NCBI GenBank assembly: GCA_963921195.1
Contig: OY992539.1
Location: 100,944,964 to 101,008,963 of the forward strand
DNA: 64,000 nt
Origin: Pegoplata infirma
Taxonomy: Eukaryota; Arthropoda; Insecta; Diptera; Anthomyiidae
Direction: 5' to 3'
Part shown: in pieces, positions 48,359 through 59,094 of the stretch
Layout of the letters: each line of letters opens with the position of its first letter
Numbering within the stretch: the first letter of the stretch is position 1
The notes under the pieces: model-generated
Seen by the model: only the letters and a program-made list of their open reading frames with translations
What the model was told of the DNA's origin: nothing
Database searches by the model: none
Translations under genes and position numbers: made by a program

Positions 48359-49210
48359 AAAAAATATTAATTGCTTGGAAATGTTGCTCTCAAAACGTTG
48401 AAAACGTAGTTCATATTCTCAAGAAATAATTCTTATATGTAATTTCGTTTATTTAACGAAATTTTTCGATATTTTAAGAAAGATTTTAGTAAAAAAAATA
48501 TTTCGTTTATTTTACGAAATAATTTCGTAAAACAAAAAAAATATTTCGTTTATTTTACGAAAATTTTCGTAAAACACAAAAATTTATAGCGTTTATTTTA
48601 CGAAATTTTTTTGTAAAATACAAAAACAGTTTCGTTTATTTTACGAAAAAATTTCGTGCATTTCGTACATTGTACGCAAGAATTTCGTGGTGCGAAACAA
48701 CGAAATTTTTCGTACAATGTACGAACGTTTTCGTACATATAAGGCAGGAATTTTTTTCGGTGTAAGAAACTATATGATGTTTCCATATGAGAATAAATGT
48801 TTTTAATGGCTTCGTTAAATATTTTTTTTCATGAAAATGAAATTTAAAATCGTCTTTTAAGTTTCAGGAAAATCGATTCATTATCTAATTGTTTGAAAAT
48901 TGTTTTGTAGAAATTAATTTTCGTGATCCTGATGCATCATTTTTATTAGATAAAACGAACACTATTTTTTTATAATATTTTACTGATTTTTCGGTATAAA
49001 TGACTTTTTAGAAACGAAATTATTTCAAACTCTAGAGTTTTTATAAAAAAAAAAAATAAAATCTTTTATTTTAAAATCAAAATATTTAGAAACTTGTGAT
49101 TTTTTTTTTGTATAATGCATTTTTGTGAATACAATATTAAAAATTTTCAAATCGAAATGGGGGGGCACGTGCCCCCTGTGCCCACCCCCTGTATACGTCC
49201 ATTCTTGACA

Positions 49211-49860
49211 ATGACAGATAAACTGGTTAATAGTTTTCACATTCTTCCCACCTAGCAATCAGTGGGCAGAAAATTTAGTGGCCGCTTTTAACTTCTTCAT
49301 TTGTTCATTTAATATTTGTTTTTTTGTGATTTTTGGAACAAATCCCTAAAACCCACCTACTGACATAATTTGATCAAAGTAATCAAATATACAAAGTTTT
49401 ATTTTGTAATTTTAAATCTGCATTTTGTTTTTCCACATAATAGTTATATAATTTTAGAAATACCGTAATAATGATTACCTGGGGAACAAGTACGAACCTC
49501 TCTCAGACCTTATTTAAGTTGTTTTGTTGTGAAACAGAAAGTTAAGGAAATAAAATTATATAGGATCAAAATAAATAAGTTGCTTGATAATGGACATGCT
49601 TTGTTAACAGTGTGTTTTAATGTCATTTTCATAAATATCTTATGTTTAAAGGTGACCACGCTGATAAAAAATGTTGTACTTGACGTGAAGTGAAATCAAA
49701 TTAACCAATTAGTGACGAATCGGTAGAAAATTGTCCAAAAATAGAGCTGTCTTGAAAAGTTTTAGCTAAAACCGGGGGAACGGTATATCTTTTTTATATC
49801 TTTTTTTATTGTATATCTTTTTTTACAAATTGATTGAAAAAAATAAATCTAGTAAAATAC
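49211..49860. other. no recognised feature
   Basis: AT-rich DNA between a hAT-like element and a dispersed repeat. Nothing supported. Confidence 0.5.
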
Positions 49861-51095
49861 AAGTGAGAGTGTAATGTTCCTGCTGTGCCAAATCCAAATG
49901 TAAAAAAAATAAAAAAAAGTTTGCAATGGGGGAGGGATTGGCGGAAAACGTTGGGAGACCTTCTCCTTGCGGAATGGATTTATTTACACTCTTGCAATTA
50001 ATTAATCCAATAAGTCATTAAAAAAAATATTTTATATCCACGCCCACAAAAGGGGGCGGGTCAAACCTTTTTTATTTTTTTTTCCGCTTGGTCCAGATGC
50101 AGGATTTTAAACTTCCTTTTACATAAAAATATTGCATTTGCTTAACAAACGTAATATGCAGTTTTTTTGAGGTTGGTTTAGTTCCTCAAGGGGGAACTTT
50201 TTCCCCCCTGCTCAGATTTTGCCGCATTTCCAAACTTAACCTGCCTTAGATCATAAGATATATTCGTGCCAAACTTAGGAAGTCTAGCTCTTTTAATTTG
50301 AACTGTATCGTGTCCTATACAGACGGCCAGACGGACGGACATAGCTAAAATGTTTTAGAATCGATCACTGATCAATAAAATATATGGGGCATTCCAGGTC
50401 AAATCACTCACTTTTAGACCCGACCCCTTTCGATTTATTTTATTTTTGGATATGTTTTAGTACTTATTAAATGCAACTTGGACACCAATTTTCAGCCTTT
50501 TATTTCAAGATAGTGTTGAGTAATCAATTTTTCAAAATGGCGATTTTTTCAAAAAAATGAAAAAATTGAAATTTTCAGTTAATTTTGACCAGTTAAAAAT
50601 AAAGATATCTTAAAAAAAGTTGTACAACGTTTTGTTGGTATTTAAATGTAGTTTCAGAAAAAAAATATTCAAAGTAATTGGCACTTAATTTTTGACGTTT
50701 AAAAATTAAAATCGACTTTTTGAAAAAGTCCGAAACCTTCGATTTTTTTGTAAAAAACTACAAAAAATTCTACTCTACATTACGCAATTTTGAAGCCATA
50801 ATTCGAGATGTGATCACAATTCTTTCTATTTTTTTTAAATTTTTAAAATTGCACCTTTTATTTTTTAGCTCTGATTTATTTTATATGGTGCTCCAAAAAA
50901 AATAAATTGGTTGCATTTAATAAGTACAAAAACATATCCAAAAATCTTAAATCGAAAGGGGTCGGGTCTAAATGTGAGTGATTTGGCTTGGAATGCCACA
51001 TATACTTTATGGGGCCCTAGACCGATATTTGGATTTGTTATACACGGAATGATAAAGTGAAAATACCCCAATACTGTGGTTGGAAGGTATAAAAA
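49861..51095 (+). repeat. dispersed repeat copy split by a palindromic element
   Basis: Starts CAAGTGAGAGTGTAATGTTC, passes GACGGCCAGACGGACGGAC and AATCGATCACTGATCAATAA, is interrupted at 50386-50999, and resumes with TACTTTATGGGGCCCTAG, ACCGATATTTGG and GTGGTTGGAAGGTATAAAA. Confidence 0.82.
50386..50999. mobile_element. 614-bp palindromic element with GGGGCATTCC ends
   Basis: Left end GGGGCATTCCAGG and right end CTTGGAATGCCAC are inverted; arms share TCGAAAGGGGTCGGGTCTA and ATTTAATAAGTAC segments. ATAT on both sides (50382-50385, 51000-51003). It interrupts a copy of the dispersed repeat, whose two pieces resume at 50381 and 51004. Non-coding. Confidence 0.88.
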
Positions 51096-51502
51096 CTTAG
51101 AGTCAAATGGGAACATGACTTGGAGAAAAATTAGTGGGTCAAAAGTCAATAACTAAACAAAGTTAAATGGATCTGAAAAGCTTGAAGAGTGGACTTTCCA
51201 AAAATTCTCTTGGTGCCTTATAGTACAACATGCTTTCTATATAAAAAAAAAACACCCGAAATGGTTCAATCGGATTGAATCATTGAATCAATCCTCTGGG
51301 CTACAGGTTGGTTCAATATAGTTTTTTCCCCCACTTTTTCATTTCCAGGGAAAGCGGGCCAATTTTTTTAATTTTCCCGGGATCCCGCAGCGAAATTTCC
51401 ACTACATATAAAATGGATTTTTATTAAGCAACAATTTTTATTAAAAAGATTAAAAACATCTCTAAAAAAGTACGTTTGAGAAATAAGTACACAAACATGT
51501 TC
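51096..51502. other. no recognised feature
   Basis: AT-rich DNA; short TTTCCCGGGATCCCG motif near 51374. No gene. Confidence 0.45.
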
Positions 51503-51510
51503 ATTTAAAT

Positions 51511-52888
51511 CAGTGGCCGGCAGAAAGAGGCATATGAATGTATTGGTTAATTAATATAGATAAGCATGTATTTGTGTATTTTTTAAACAGAGCGACATCA
51601 CCCTGCTTTAAAGAAAGTTAGCTTGCTACTGAATGAAATTATTTTATTGTTATCAGTGTTACCGTTGTGCGACTTTAGTTGCAATTTGCAACCTTTTTGA
51701 CGCTCTGAGACTTTTTGTGCGACTTTTTTAAACTTGTCTAATTTTGCAACTTTTTTCAACTTTGTGCGACTTTTTCCCCCTTTATTTGTCAAGTAAAATA
51801 TTTTTTTCTTTTAAAAAACGTCAGACAGCCAATATTAAACATGAACTGGATGATATACGTCTGAAAGTAGAGATCAAATGGAGTAAAATTGCATTTACAG
51901 TTTTTCACTTCGTGATCCTGTTTCCTTTTAAAAGGACATTTTGTAAAATATTTTTGTAATTGTCCAAGGATGACACTGGTGACGGCAGATGAAAGAGGGG
52001 CATCTCCCCAAATTTTTCCATTTTCATATTTTGCCATATCAGGATAAAAAGATGTGAAAAAAGTCATTTAAAAACTTTATCAAAATATTTTGTTGAACAT
52101 TTTGATTGATATTGAAGGACCCATTTTTGGATGGACGTAACTTACCTCCTTTTTCCTGATATATAAAAATAATAAAATAGGAAAATAAGGGGAGATCCTC
52201 CTATTTCATAGTGGGCTTTTTTACCATTAAACCACAGACTAAATACAGACTCGACAGTAGAGTTTTATAAGAAAAAATGGGGAAAACTAAGCGATTTTAG
52301 GAGAAAACACAGCGGCTTTTAGTCCGTTTTACGCTAACATGGCAACACTTTCTACGACTTAGGAGTGAGTGAAACAACAAAAACAGATCTGGCATCCATT
52401 TTTCTTATGGCGCGTTATATCAGTTTTCTCTTTCTAACCTAATTCGTAGAATAATTTGAAAATATTAACCATACGGTTAAAGAATACTTTTTTGACACCT
52501 CTCACTTATGTCGAGTCTGTATTAGTCTGTGCTTAAACCTTTTCCAAACATACCTAAGGCCCTCTCACCATTCCCCAAGTGGAGTGTATCTAGAAATGAC
52601 ATGTATCTGTATGACCGACCCCCAGTAGTTTTTCAACTCCAACTTTTTTTCAGAACATACTTAACCTCTATCTTCAACCCTAAAAAAAATGTGCGACTTT
52701 AATTTGGAAAAACAACTTTTTTGTGCGACTTTTTTTGTAAAATACGACTTTTTCTGCGACTTTTTCAAAATTCTCAACGGTAACACTGATTGTTATGCTC
52801 TGAGCTGTGAGTTTGTTGACATTCGTGTTGAATACATGAGAATAGCCGAATGTGTTCGGGATCCATGTGCAATGGATGCCGACCACTG
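51511..52888. mobile_element. outer hAT-like element with CAGTGGCCGGCA ends
   Basis: Left CAGTGGCCGGCA, right TGCCGACCACTG, with a perfect 8-bp duplication ATTTAAAT (51503-51510, 52889-52896). Without the inner insertion it is only about 235 bp: a small non-autonomous hAT. Confidence 0.92.
51654..52788. mobile_element. inner hAT-like element with CAGTGTTACCGTTG ends
   Basis: Left CAGTGTTACCGTTGTGCGAC and right CAACGGTAACACTG are exact inverted ends with a perfect 8-bp duplication ATTGTTAT (51646-51653, 52789-52796). GTGCGACTTTTT motifs are repeated next to both ends. 1135 bp, no transposase recognised. Inserted in the outer element. Confidence 0.93.
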
Positions 52889-53009
52889 ATTTAAATTAAC
52901 GTATTTTCCTAGAGTATTTTTTTTATCACGAAAAAGCATTTTTTTTTCTAAACAATACAAAACAATAGCAAAAAAAAAACTAAAGATATGAGATCGAAAA
53001 CAAAAACGT

Positions 53010-53545
53010 AATAATTAGGAGACATGACATAATCCATACATACATAATCCCCATTTCCGTTATGGTGATTATGACCAAATTCATTTCGGTCATTATCCCC
53101 GTAATAGTAGTGAAGAGTATCACCGAAAATAATTTGGACATAATCCTAACCAAAGCGGATATTATCCAAGACTTAATGACCACGTAACAAATGGCCATAA
53201 TCCCCATTACAGGGATTATGTCCACTTTACTGGGTCATATTCGCTAAAATTGTATTTTTTTTGTCTTAAAAGTTTTTTGGCCGGGCTTAGGGATTACAAA
53301 CTCCATAAATTAATTTAGCGGAAAACGGCGATTATGACTAAAATTGCTTTGGACTTACTCCCCATTATGTGAATAACGGTTATGACCGAAAAAAGTTCGG
53401 TCGTAATCCAAACAGGGAACGGACATATTCCCCATTGAGATTGTGATCTTTTTGGAAACGGTCATAGTCCCCACAACTATTATGGGGATTATGACAGTGA
53501 TGAATTCGGTCATAATCTCCTCTTCCGTTATGGGGCTAATGTCCG
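53010..53545. repeat. imperfect repeat of GGGGATTATGACCGAA / TTCGGTCATAATCC
   Basis: At least eight copies of GGTCATAATC(C)-like motifs in alternating orientation with AATTCGGTC, unusual for the region and less AT-rich. No coding signal; the 81-codon minus-strand frame is repetitive. Confidence 0.8.
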
Positions 53546-54058
53546 ATAAGGTCCTGTCACCGGAAAAAAGGGGGTTGGTCTTGCCAATGACTCTTCTACA
53601 CTGAAAAAAAAAAACCTTAGTGATATTAATGAAACAGATTCATTATTTTGTTTTCATTTAATCAATGAAGGAATTCATAAGGTTATTAAAAAATCATTCA
53701 TATTGTGAACAAATTTAATGAAATTTGTTTCATTAGATTTCGTAGTTTCACTCAAAATTTTCATTAAATTTTGTTTATAAACATGTCGTTTTTTGACACC
53801 TGTCACAAGTGTCATTTGTTTATTTTAGTAAAACGCGCCAAATAAAGAAAAAACAAAACTGCTGTTCATATCGGCACGATTTTTTTTTTTTGAGATTTTT
53901 TTAGACTTTTTATATTAAATTTAAAATCAAATTTATTTTATTAATTAAATATTTAATAAAATTTGTGTTGTTTTATATAATTTCGTTTTTTTTTTGTGTG
54001 TTTCTATTAACATTTAAGGATTAAGTAAAACTTTATGTGAACTGAATGAAATATATAA

Positions 54059-54562
54059 GAGGCATTCCACACAAAATGTCCAGCGAAAAAAACATGTGTC
54101 CCGTAAATTTCTGAATAGGTTGTTTGGATAGCCCTATATGTAACTAAGAAAATTGCGTTTATGGTTTTTCAAATTTTCGAAAACTGGGCTTAGGAGGCGT
54201 GGTCAAATATTGAAAAAATGGTAAAATTTGTGGCGAGTTGCCTTGATTAAATATTTATCACATTAAAACGGAATGCACCACAATGTCAAAAATTTAGGTT
54301 CTTATACAGTTTTGTATGGGCTATCGATTAAAATTTTTTTTTTGGAAAATTTTCAGAACCCGTTCTGAAATTTTACATTTTTTAAAAAAGTCAATTTATC
54401 AAAAATCCGGCCACTTTTTTTTTCTTTTTTATTTATTTTTTTAAAAGTTTAGATGTTTGTCCATCCACACAAAAAAAATCAGAAACACGTTCATCTTTTT
54501 TTTTTCGAGAAAATCGCATTTGAACTTTAAATTTCATAACAATTTTGTTATTTGCTTGTATT
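54059..54562 (+). mobile_element. palindromic element, family GAGGCATTCC, left half only
   Basis: About 500 bp matching the left arm of the copies at 43558 and 57209, ending abruptly near the palindrome centre at TTTGCTTGTATT. The right arm is missing, so this is a truncated copy. It lies inside the TA-flanked element 53599-55327. Confidence 0.85.
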
Positions 54563-54911
54563 GAAGATTACACTTATTAAAAAATGGTGATACCTGTGAT
54601 ATTATAGACAACTATTTGTTATGGTCGCGACTTAAAATTAAGGTGGCGATTTTCCTTCAAGATTGATTTACATGTTAACTACCCTTTACCACTCTTATCT
54701 ACTCTTTCCCAGTTAAGGGGATACGATTTGCCGGATTTAAATAATTTTCTATGAACAATTATTTAAATTTGTCGATTGTTATACCCAATACTGTGAAATA
54801 GTAGATAAGGGTGATCATGTAAATTTACCATGTAAATCAACCTACCCACTGCTATTGAACCTTTAATCAATAAATACTTTCATTCATTTTATGAAATACT
54901 TCATTCAGGGG

Positions 54912-55106
54912 GCCCCTGTAAGCTAGTTGGTAGCGTGCTAGCCTATGAAACAGGGGGTCGTGGGTTCGATTCCCACCAAAACCCTTGGTCGATTTCTCTA
55001 CAACGATACGACGGTCATTGTTACCAGTTCTCGGTTAGGTTAAAATTATTTAAAATGAGTTGTAAAAAATTGGAAAAATAAATAAAAACTGATCATTGGA
55101 TCAAAT
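54912..55106 (+). mobile_element. tRNA-derived SINE, copy 2
   Basis: Starts GCCCCTGTAAGCTAGTTGG and keeps a more complete tRNA-like head than copy 1, with box B GGTTCGATTCC at 54963-54973. The same body (CTACAACGATACGACGG, TCATTGTTACCAGTTCTCGG) and the same tail (TGATCATTGGATCAAA) follow. It lies inside a TA-flanked element. Confidence 0.88.
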
Positions 55107-55329
55107 TACTGACTGACTACTACTTCATAAAACGTGTGAAATTTTAAAAATACATTCTATGAACATTTTCATAATTTCCATGTATGTTTTCATTGATACC
55201 ATTGGCAGACATTTTATGACACCAGTTTCATTGATCAAATGAAACATGGCTTCGGTTGAAAACATGAGTCATTTTTCATTAATCTAATGTCAATTTTCAT
55301 TACTTTCACGAAGTTTTTATTTCAGTGTA

Positions 55330-56622
55330 GGTGGCACCATTGAACCGATTAGAGCTGATTAAATAAAAGAAATTAAATGAAAAAATATTGGCAATCGGTC
55401 ATTTATTTGACTTCTCTAGAGTCTCTTCTAGGACAGCTAGAGCAAATATTTTTAAAAATTTAACCTTTGTATGGGAGTCCCCTAAGGGAATGAAGATAGG
55501 ACTTAGGTATGTTTGGCAGAAGAGTTTGGGAGGAAAAAATAATGGGAATCGGTTTTACATTTGACCATTCTAGGGGCAGTTGGGAGCTTGGCCATTTCTA
55601 CTTGACACTGATGGACAACCCCTAAATTATATCCGACCTCCCACCCTTAATGTACCCACCATTCTGCCAATAAGGTCACCTTTAAAACTCAAACATACAA
55701 GTCCCAAAATACAAATAAAAAAGTAAAATAAAATAAAACTTGTTATAGTGTCAACAATAACTTTTCTTATAAAAAATTAAAAAAAAAAAACAATTGTAAT
55801 AAAAACTTTCTTTTTCATTGACATTATTTTTATGTTTTTTATATCTTTGCAGTTTTTTCGTTTTTGGCTGAAATGGAAACGATTTTAAATCACAGAAATA
55901 CAAACAACAAAAACAACCGTAAGCTTTGGATTTAACAAGAATCCCAAAATATAAACAGAGAAGTACACAAAAAAAAAAAAAGAAGAAAAATTATCAAATT
56001 TAAAATAAATGACACCATTGTTTAAATAAACAAAACGAACGGAAAAAGTGAATACAATAAGTGAAAAGTTTACTGGAAAATCAATTACAACGACAATAAA
56101 AATAAAAACCAGCAACAAAAAATACAAAGGAAACGAAAAGAAAAAAAAAAAATTCACTTAAAGGACAATAAAAAACAAAATGTCAAAATAAATATTTACT
56201 TGCAAAAATAAAAAAAAAAATATAATAACCGTAACACCTGACCAAAAGAATTTTACAAACGTAAAAAAAGAAAAATACAAATATCTGTTTGTAAAAAAAA
56301 AATATAATAAATTACATTTAAATGAAAATAAATGAAATTTAATCTAGCATACCTACCATCCATCCATTTATACATGTATACAAAATAGAGTGGACAGAAA
56401 TAATATATTAAAAGAGACAAATTGTGTAATTTTTTTTTTTGGCAGCATGAAATAAACCCCCAGGAAATAAGTCCACTAAACTAAAATGAAATAAGTCCTT
56501 AAAAATTTGTACAAAAAAAAAAAAAAAACAACAAATTTGAATTTGGAGATTTATTTCGTTTTTTGGGGTCTAATTTCATTTTGCATTTGGGGACTTATTT
56601 CATTACGAAATAAGTCCCTTAA
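55330..56622. other. A-rich DNA, no supported gene
   Basis: 55740-56340 is a long stretch of AAAATAAAAACAA-like low-complexity DNA. 56450-56615 repeats GAAATAAGTCC / GGACTTATTTC several times in both orientations. Confidence 0.6.
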
Positions 56623-56961
56623 GCCCACTTCAGACTATAATACTGAGTCGTAAGAAAATACGTATCTTAAATAATACGAAATTTTCTCCGCTTGTCAAAT
56701 CTTTTAAAAAATCCTTTGCGTATTTACACCATCACATCTTAAATATTATCAAAATAAATACAACCCTGATCTTATGAAAAGCGTATACGTTTTCTCATTT
56801 TTAGAGAAATTTCTAAAAATGAGAATACGTATCCGCTTGTCATTTTTCAATCCGTATTTCTCTTGGTTTTATACCGATTTGTGTTTACACCATACTATTT
56901 TAAAGGTTTTACTCAAAATTTTGACAGATATTATTACAAATATTATGGTCTGAAGCCACCT
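56623..56961. mobile_element. piggyBac-like MITE (TTAA duplication), 339 bp
   Basis: Inverted ends GCCCACTTCAGACTATAAT and ATTATGGTCTGAAGCCACCT, each next to TTAA (56619-56622, 56962-56965). An inner palindrome around GAAATTTCTAAAAATGAG and AATACGTATCC. Non-coding. Family assignment rests on TTAA only. Confidence 0.75.
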
Positions 56962-58415
56962 TTAATATGCAAATGAAATAAAACCCCAATTATTAATTTT
57001 GGTAACTTATTTAATTTTCTCAAAAATGAAGGTGATTAATTTTTAAATTTCTTCTGGACACAGGAGTGCGGGATTTTCCAATAGAAAAAGTCTGAGATTA
57101 TGAAATATTTTTATTACAGAAACGTTTTAAGATTCTGAGACATTTTTATAGAAAAACTCTCTGATTCTGAGAGATGTTTCCCATAGAAAAATTCGTAGGT
57201 TCTGATATGAGGCATTCCACACCAAATGTCCAGCGAAAAAAAACATGTGTACCGTAAACTTCTGAATAGTAGATATGGATAGCCCTATATGGAACTTAGA
57301 AAATTGCGTTTTTGGTTTTTCAATTTTTCAAAAACTGGGCTTAGGAGGCGTGGTCAAATATTGGAAAAATGGTCAAATTTGTGGCGAGTTGCCTTGATTA
57401 AATATTTATCACATTAAAACGGAATGCACCACAATGTCAAAAATTTACGTTCTTATATAGTTTTGTATGGGCCATCGATTTAATTTTTTTTTTTTTTTGA
57501 AAATTTTCAGAACCCGTTCTGAAATTTTCCATTTTTTAAAAAAGTCAATTTATCAAAAATCCGGCCACTTTTTTTTTTTTTCTTTTTTATTTATTTTTTT
57601 AAAAGTTTACATGTTTGTCCATCCACACAAAAAAAATCAGAAACACATTCATCTTTTTTTTCGAGAAAATCGCATTTGAACTTTAAATTTTATAACAATT
57701 TAGTAATTTGCTTGTATTTTCTCGTGTCAACAGAGCGTATGACGAATATTTATGCAATTAATATTACTCATTCGCAACTTTAAAACAAAGAAATACAAGC
57801 AAATAACAAAATTGTTATGAAATTTAAAGTTCAAATGCGATTTTCTCGAAAAAAAAGATGAACGTGTTTCTGATTTTTTTTTTTGTGTGGATGGACAATC
57901 ATCTAAACTTTTAAAAAAATAAATAAAAAAGAAAAAAAAAAGTGGCCGGATTTTTGATAAATTGACTTTTTTAAAAAATGAAAAATTTCAGAACGGGTTC
58001 TGAAAATTTTCCAAAAAAAAAAATTTAATCGATAGCCTATACAAAACTTTATAAGAACGTAAATTTTTGACATTGTGGTGCATTCCGTTTTAATGTGATA
58101 AATATTTAATCAAGGCAACTCGCCACAAATTTTACCATTTTTCCAATATTTGACCACGCCTCCTAAGCCCAGTTTTCGAAAATTTGAAATACTAAAAACG
58201 CAATTTTCTTAGTTACATTTAGGGCTACCCGAGTAAAAATAATTTAATATGATCTTATATACTTTTATATAGTCATATTATTTCATATATGATCATGTGT
58301 GACACTATGTCTTGCGAGATAAATTTATATAATAAATTTTGATGTGCGATTTTTTTAAGATATCGCCATACATAATTATATGTTGTAACATCTGGTCCCA
58401 TGCATCATTCCAAAT

Positions 58416-58862
58416 TTCTAAGTGTTTTATATAAAATTTTATATGCCTCCATTATTTTTTAATTTTTCTAAGTTTTTTCCAAGAACATATTTTTATCGCA
58501 AATATTTGCAACGTGTTTTTTATAAAATTTCATATGACTTCATATTTTTTTATTTTTCTAAGATTTTTGCAAGCACCACTTTTTTATCACGAATATTTTC
58601 TAAGTGTTTTATATAAAATTTTATATGACTCCATCTTTTAAATTTTTTCTAAGTTTTTTTCAAGGAAAATTTTTTTTATCGCAAATATTTTCTAAGTGTT
58701 TTATATAAAATTATATATGACTCCATTTTTTAAAATTTTTCTAAGTTTTTATAAGGACAAAGTTTTTATGAGAATAGTTTCTAAGTGGTTTATATAAAAT
58801 TTAACATGTCTCCATTTTTTTGAAATTTTTCTAAGTTTTTTTTCAAGAACAACTAATTTTTA
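58416..58862. repeat. tandem array, five units of about 90 bp
   Basis: Units begin at about 58416, 58506, 58598, 58690 and 58779 with TTCTAAGTGTTTTATATAAA, each followed by TATATGACTCCAT and CTAAGTTTTT segments. The array is internal to the TA-flanked element. Reading frames across it are not coding. Confidence 0.85.
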
Positions 58863-59001
58863 TTATTTTAATTTTTCAACTTTTTATTAAAAACTAAAAA
58901 AACATCCGATTTATAAAATTGTATAAATTTTAATATAATTGGATATAATTTTATATCATTGGATTAGACCAAAACTCGTATCAAAGTCGATATAAAGTTA
59001 T

Positions 59002-59016
59002 ATAAACTGATATTAT
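59002..59016. repeat. target-site duplication of the RTE element, left copy
   Basis: ATAAACTGATATTAT, identical to 62314-62328. It marks the 3' boundary of the minus-strand retrotransposon. Confidence 0.92.
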
Positions 59017-59094
59017 ATATATGTCCTTTATTTAATTAAATATTAATAGAAATAGAAATACATATCGATTTTTAATTAATACTTAAATAAAAGT

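Larger units (their letters stand above)
47013..48762. mobile_element. TA-flanked element with CACCGAAAAAAAT ends
   Basis: Left CACCGAAAAAAATCC and right GGAATTTTTTTCGGTG between TA dinucleotides (47011-47012, 48763-48764). Both ends carry many TTTTACGAAA/TTTCGTAAAA motifs. A dispersed-repeat copy (47455-47950) and a hairpin (48144-48358) are inserted inside. Confidence 0.82.
46520..49202. mobile_element. hAT-like element (2.7 kb) with GACGTATCCAGG ends
   Basis: Left ACAGCGACGTATCCAGG, right CCTGTATACGTCCAT, flanked by a perfect 8-bp duplication TCTTGACA (46512-46519, 49203-49210). GGGGGGG tracts sit near both ends. No transposase recognised. Contains the TA-flanked MITE 47013-48762. Confidence 0.87.
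53599..55327. mobile_element. TA-flanked element with CACTGAAA ends
   Basis: Left CACTGAAAAAAAAAAACC and right TTTTTATTTCAGTG between TA dinucleotides (53597-53598, 55328-55329). Internal ATTAATGAAAC / GTTTCATTAG motifs near both ends. It hosts the half palindrome 54059-54562 and the SINE 54912-55106. No transposase recognised. Confidence 0.82.

Noticed and set aside
55885..56157. 90-codon hydrophobic minus-strand frame
   Set aside because: A translated A-rich low-complexity tract (Phe/Val runs), with no supporting signal.
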